A stretch of 64,000 bases of DNA from Shewanella basaltis (GTDB taxonomy: Bacteria > Pseudomonadota > Gammaproteobacteria > Enterobacterales > Shewanellaceae), in assembly GCF_023283885.1 (NCBI RefSeq), contig NZ_JAKILA010000026.1, positions 1 through 64,000 on the forward strand. The letters run 5' to 3'. Position numbers and translations under genes: made by a program. The notes below the pieces were generated by a model, which searched no databases, was not told where the DNA came from, and worked only from the letters and a program-made list of their open reading frames with translations. Within the stretch, counting starts at the first letter, position 1; every line of letters starts with the position of its first letter. Shown here piece by piece: positions 62,156-64,000 of this stretch.

Positions 62156-63076
62156 ATGATTTTTCAAAGAACTGTTCAAAAAATGGTGAAGAGCACTGGA
62201 GTCGGATTGCATTCTGGCAACAAAGTGACTCTATGCATTATGCCCGCACCAGTAAATACAGGGATTGTACTTAAACGTACCGATCTAAGCCCTGCTGTGT
62301 CCATTCCAGCTAAGGCAGATATGGTGCGCGAAACGACGATGTGTACAGCCCTAGTAAACGATGCTGGTATCAGAATATCAACCATTGAGCATTTGTTCGC
62401 GGCACTTGCCGGCTTAGGTATTGATAATGCCATTATCGAAGTCGATGCTCCAGAAATCCCGATTATGGATGGCAGTGCAAGTCCGTTCGTATTTTTACTG
62501 CAAAGCGCAGGGATCAAAGAACAAGCAGCACCAAAAAAATACCTGAAGATTACCAAACCTGTGCGTGTTGAAGACGGTGACAAATGGGCAGAATTAAAGC
62601 CATTTAAAGGCTTTAGAGTTAATTTTAAAATTGACTTTGCACACCCAGAAATTGCCCGCAGTCAGCAACATATGGTGATGGATTTTTCTACATCAGCGTT
62701 TGTAAAAGACATTAGTCGTGCTAGAACATTTGGTTTTATGCGTGATATTGAATACCTACGTGCAAATAACCTTGCGCTAGGTGGCAGCATGGAAAATGCC
62801 GTTGTACTTGACGAATATCGTGTATTAAACCCTGATGGTCTGCGTTATGAAGACGAATTCGTTAAGCACAAAATTCTCGATGCATTTGGTGATTTGTATG
62901 TTGCAGGTCATGCGATTGTTGGCGAATTTATTGCTTATAAAACCGGTCATGCGTTAAACAACCAACTCGTACGTGCACTACTTGCCCAGCAAGATGCATG
63001 GGAGTTAGTGAGCTTTGATAAAGAAGCGGATGTTCCCGTCAGCTTCATCGTACCGGGTGCCCTCGCGCACGCTTAA
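62156..63076 (+). CDS. lpxC: UDP-3-O-acyl-N-acetylglucosamine deacetylase
   Basis: 306 residues. It is the committed step of lipid A synthesis, zinc-dependent. Zinc ligands and active-site residues lie in STIEHLFAALAGLGIDNA and HKILDAFGDLYVAG (His and Asp); the start MIFQRTVQKMVKSTGVGLHSG matches the family. It lies after ftsZ with its own probable promoter and a strong terminator that overlaps the opposing gene. Confidence 0.97.
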   Translation: MIFQRTVQKMVKSTGVGLHSGNKVTLCIMPAPVNTGIVLKRTDLSPAVSIPAKADMVRETTMCTALVNDAGIRISTIEHLFAALAGLGIDNAIIEVDAPEIPIMDGSASPFVFLLQSAGIKEQAAPKKYLKITKPVRVEDGDKWAELKPFKGFRVNFKIDFAHPEIARSQQHMVMDFSTSAFVKDISRARTFGFMRDIEYLRANNLALGGSMENAVVLDEYRVLNPDGLRYEDEFVKHKILDAFGDLYVAGHAIVGEFIAYKTGHALNNQLVRALLAQQDAWELVSFDKEADVPVSFIVPGALAHA

Positions 63077-63079
63077 ACG

Positions 63080-63532
63080 TTAAGATTGCCTATTACGGCT
63101 GGCTAATGCAGCCAGCCGTTTTAGTTTTTCGCCTAGTGTACCTTCAACATGTTCCGCCAAAGCTTCAATATGTTGTGCGGCAGTTGTACTAATGGCGTTT
63201 TGATTGGTGTTAACCGGTGGTTTTGTTAATGCAAGTCCCGGATTCACCTTAACCTCAATGGCGGTAAGCATCGGAAGCGTATCCATTTGAAGTTGTTGTA
63301 ATAGCTTCTGCTTCTGAAAATTGATCCTTGCAGCCCACGCTGCAGATGTAGTGTCAATAACAAGAACACCCTGGCGGAGATTAGCAACTTTTAGCTGCTC
63401 TGCTACAGGACCATTTAATATCTGTTTTACGTATTTATTCAGATTATTTAATAGTTCTGCTTTTTCAGCAAGTTCAGGTAGTCTCCCAGACAAATGGACC
63501 AAATTGCTGAGATCTTGAGGGGGCTTTTTCAT
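63080..63532 (-). CDS. DUF721/DciA-like protein
   Basis: 150 residues from ATG 63530-63532; the frame extends 26 codons upstream but that part is not family-like. The conserved DUF721 core is LNKYVKQILNGPVAEQLKVANLRQGVLVID plus TSAAWAARINFQKQKLLQQL in pieces. DciA proteins of this family help load the replicative helicase in bacteria lacking DnaC. Adjacent to lpxC and opposing it; the stop is 4 bp from the lpxC stop. Function by family only. Confidence 0.8.
   Translation of the reverse strand: MKKPPQDLSNLVHLSGRLPELAEKAELLNNLNKYVKQILNGPVAEQLKVANLRQGVLVIDTTSAAWAARINFQKQKLLQQLQMDTLPMLTAIEVKVNPGLALTKPPVNTNQNAISTTAAQHIEALAEHVEGTLGEKLKRLAALASRNRQS
63095..63123 (+). terminator. lpxC terminator inside the DUF721 gene
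   Basis: ACGGCTGGCT (63095-63104), loop AATGC, AGCCAGCCGT (63110-63119) and T residues. It lies 18 bp after the lpxC stop, within the C-terminal coding part of the opposite-strand gene (which there encodes LAALAS). Confidence 0.85.
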
Positions 63533-63559
63533 ATGATAATAAGATGGCTGAATTAGGCT

Positions 63560-64000
63560 ATGAGTGTAACAGTTTTTATTCAAGGTCGAAATGGCGTAAC
63601 ACGTTGGCAACCGAGCAAACGATGGTTACTCCTACCTATTATTCTAATGGCCACAGGCACAGGAATATATCAATACAACACTGACCGTTTTGCTAGCCAG
63701 CAGGCTAAAGTTGACGAAAATAAACAATTACGTGAACAGCAAACACAACAAGTGATCCAACTCAAAACTGCAACTGAAACCCAAATAGCAGCATTAGTTG
63801 CTCATGTGGCTAAGATGCAAGCCAAAATTACCCGACTTGAGGCCCTTGGCCAGCAAGTTGCGCAAAATAACCTCCTTGATGATCAATTTGATTTCTCTGC
63901 AGAAGTGGGCATCGGTGGTTCAAGCGAAATAGGTAATGGTGTCGAATTAAGTCAACTTATCGATGAAATGAATAAGTTGGCATCAAGAATTGATAATAAT
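63560..64000 (+). CDS. M23-type peptidase, N-terminal part (runs off the window)
   Basis: 147 codons from ATG 63560 (MSVTVFIQGRNGVTRWQPSK) open to the window end. A short cytoplasmic tail, one membrane segment (WLLLPIILMATGTGIYQY, about 22-39), then a charged coiled coil (about 47-120) with a Gln-rich face. In gammaproteobacteria the gene between lpxC/DUF721 and secA encodes an inner-membrane peptidase of family M23 (LytM-like) with this N-terminal plan. The peptidase domain is outside, so the family is inferred from position and topology. Confidence 0.7.
   Translation, partial: MSVTVFIQGRNGVTRWQPSKRWLLLPIILMATGTGIYQYNTDRFASQQAKVDENKQLREQQTQQVIQLKTATETQIAALVAHVAKMQAKITRLEALGQQVAQNNLLDDQFDFSAEVGIGGSSEIGNGVELSQLIDEMNKLASRIDNN

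Noticed and set aside
1..64000. CRISPR array, tRNA or rRNA genes
   Set aside because: No regularly spaced repeats, cloverleaf or rRNA sequence was seen on reading through the window.

Overview
The window is a chromosomal segment of a gammaproteobacterium, most probably Shewanella. Three things point there: the gene order yicC-rph-pyrE / folE / slmA-dut-coaBC / radC-rpmBG / argA / rarD-recQ / leuABCD / glpK / mraZ-to-lpxC, the division cluster lacking ddlB, and a MITE-like repeat after pyrE whose termini resemble those I associate with Shewanella. I ran no database search, so this rests on recognised protein families and synteny. No rRNA, tRNA or CRISPR array was seen.

Region 1 (1 to about 18238) is the integrase-proximal part of a genomic island abutting the 3' end of yicC. 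From left to right it holds: the right end of an IS3-family element; a truncated large unknown gene preceded by a HicA-like gene and a short glycine-rich ORF; an XRE regulator behind a C-box-like operator; a five-gene antiphage set of the MZA type (MutL/MORC-like ATPase, Z1 ATPase, DUF4420 PD-(D/E)XK protein, AIPR protein, then a separately promoted C5-cytosine methyltransferase); and, on the other strand, a compact operon of a GIY-YIG protein, a histidine kinase with two GHKL ATPase modules, and a response regulator with a long coiled coil. A small unknown gene and a P4-type tyrosine integrase close the island. Its left boundary lies outside the window. The yicC target site is the one used by the mobilizable genomic islands known from Vibrio.

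Region 2 (18239-35778) is core chromosome: RNA metabolism (yicC, rph), pyrimidines (pyrE with an attenuator), folE, an S9 peptidase, slmA, dut, coaBC, radC, ribosomal proteins L28/L33, argA behind tandem ARG boxes, an unknown membrane protein, rarD, a thioesterase, recQ, and a TPR membrane protein with a degenerate GGDEF domain.

Region 3 (about 35998-45271) holds the leucine operon with a complete attenuation leader (promoter, leucine-rich peptide, hairpins, terminator), then a FadL-type porin, glpK and a small conserved-looking unknown gene.

Region 4 (about 45966-64000) is the division and cell wall cluster mraZ-rsmH-ftsL-ftsI-murE-murF-mraY-murD-ftsW-murG-murC-ftsQ-ftsA-ftsZ followed by lpxC. 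It is led by a promoter with three 10-bp-spaced MraZ boxes. The genes are tightly packed and mostly overlapping, which fits co-transcription. A convergent DUF721/DciA-like gene and the start of an M23-type peptidase gene end the window.

The most interesting part is the island. The MZA-like set is a known type, but the GIY-YIG / dual-ATPase kinase / coiled-coil response regulator operon next to it is a candidate for an undescribed signalling-type defence module.
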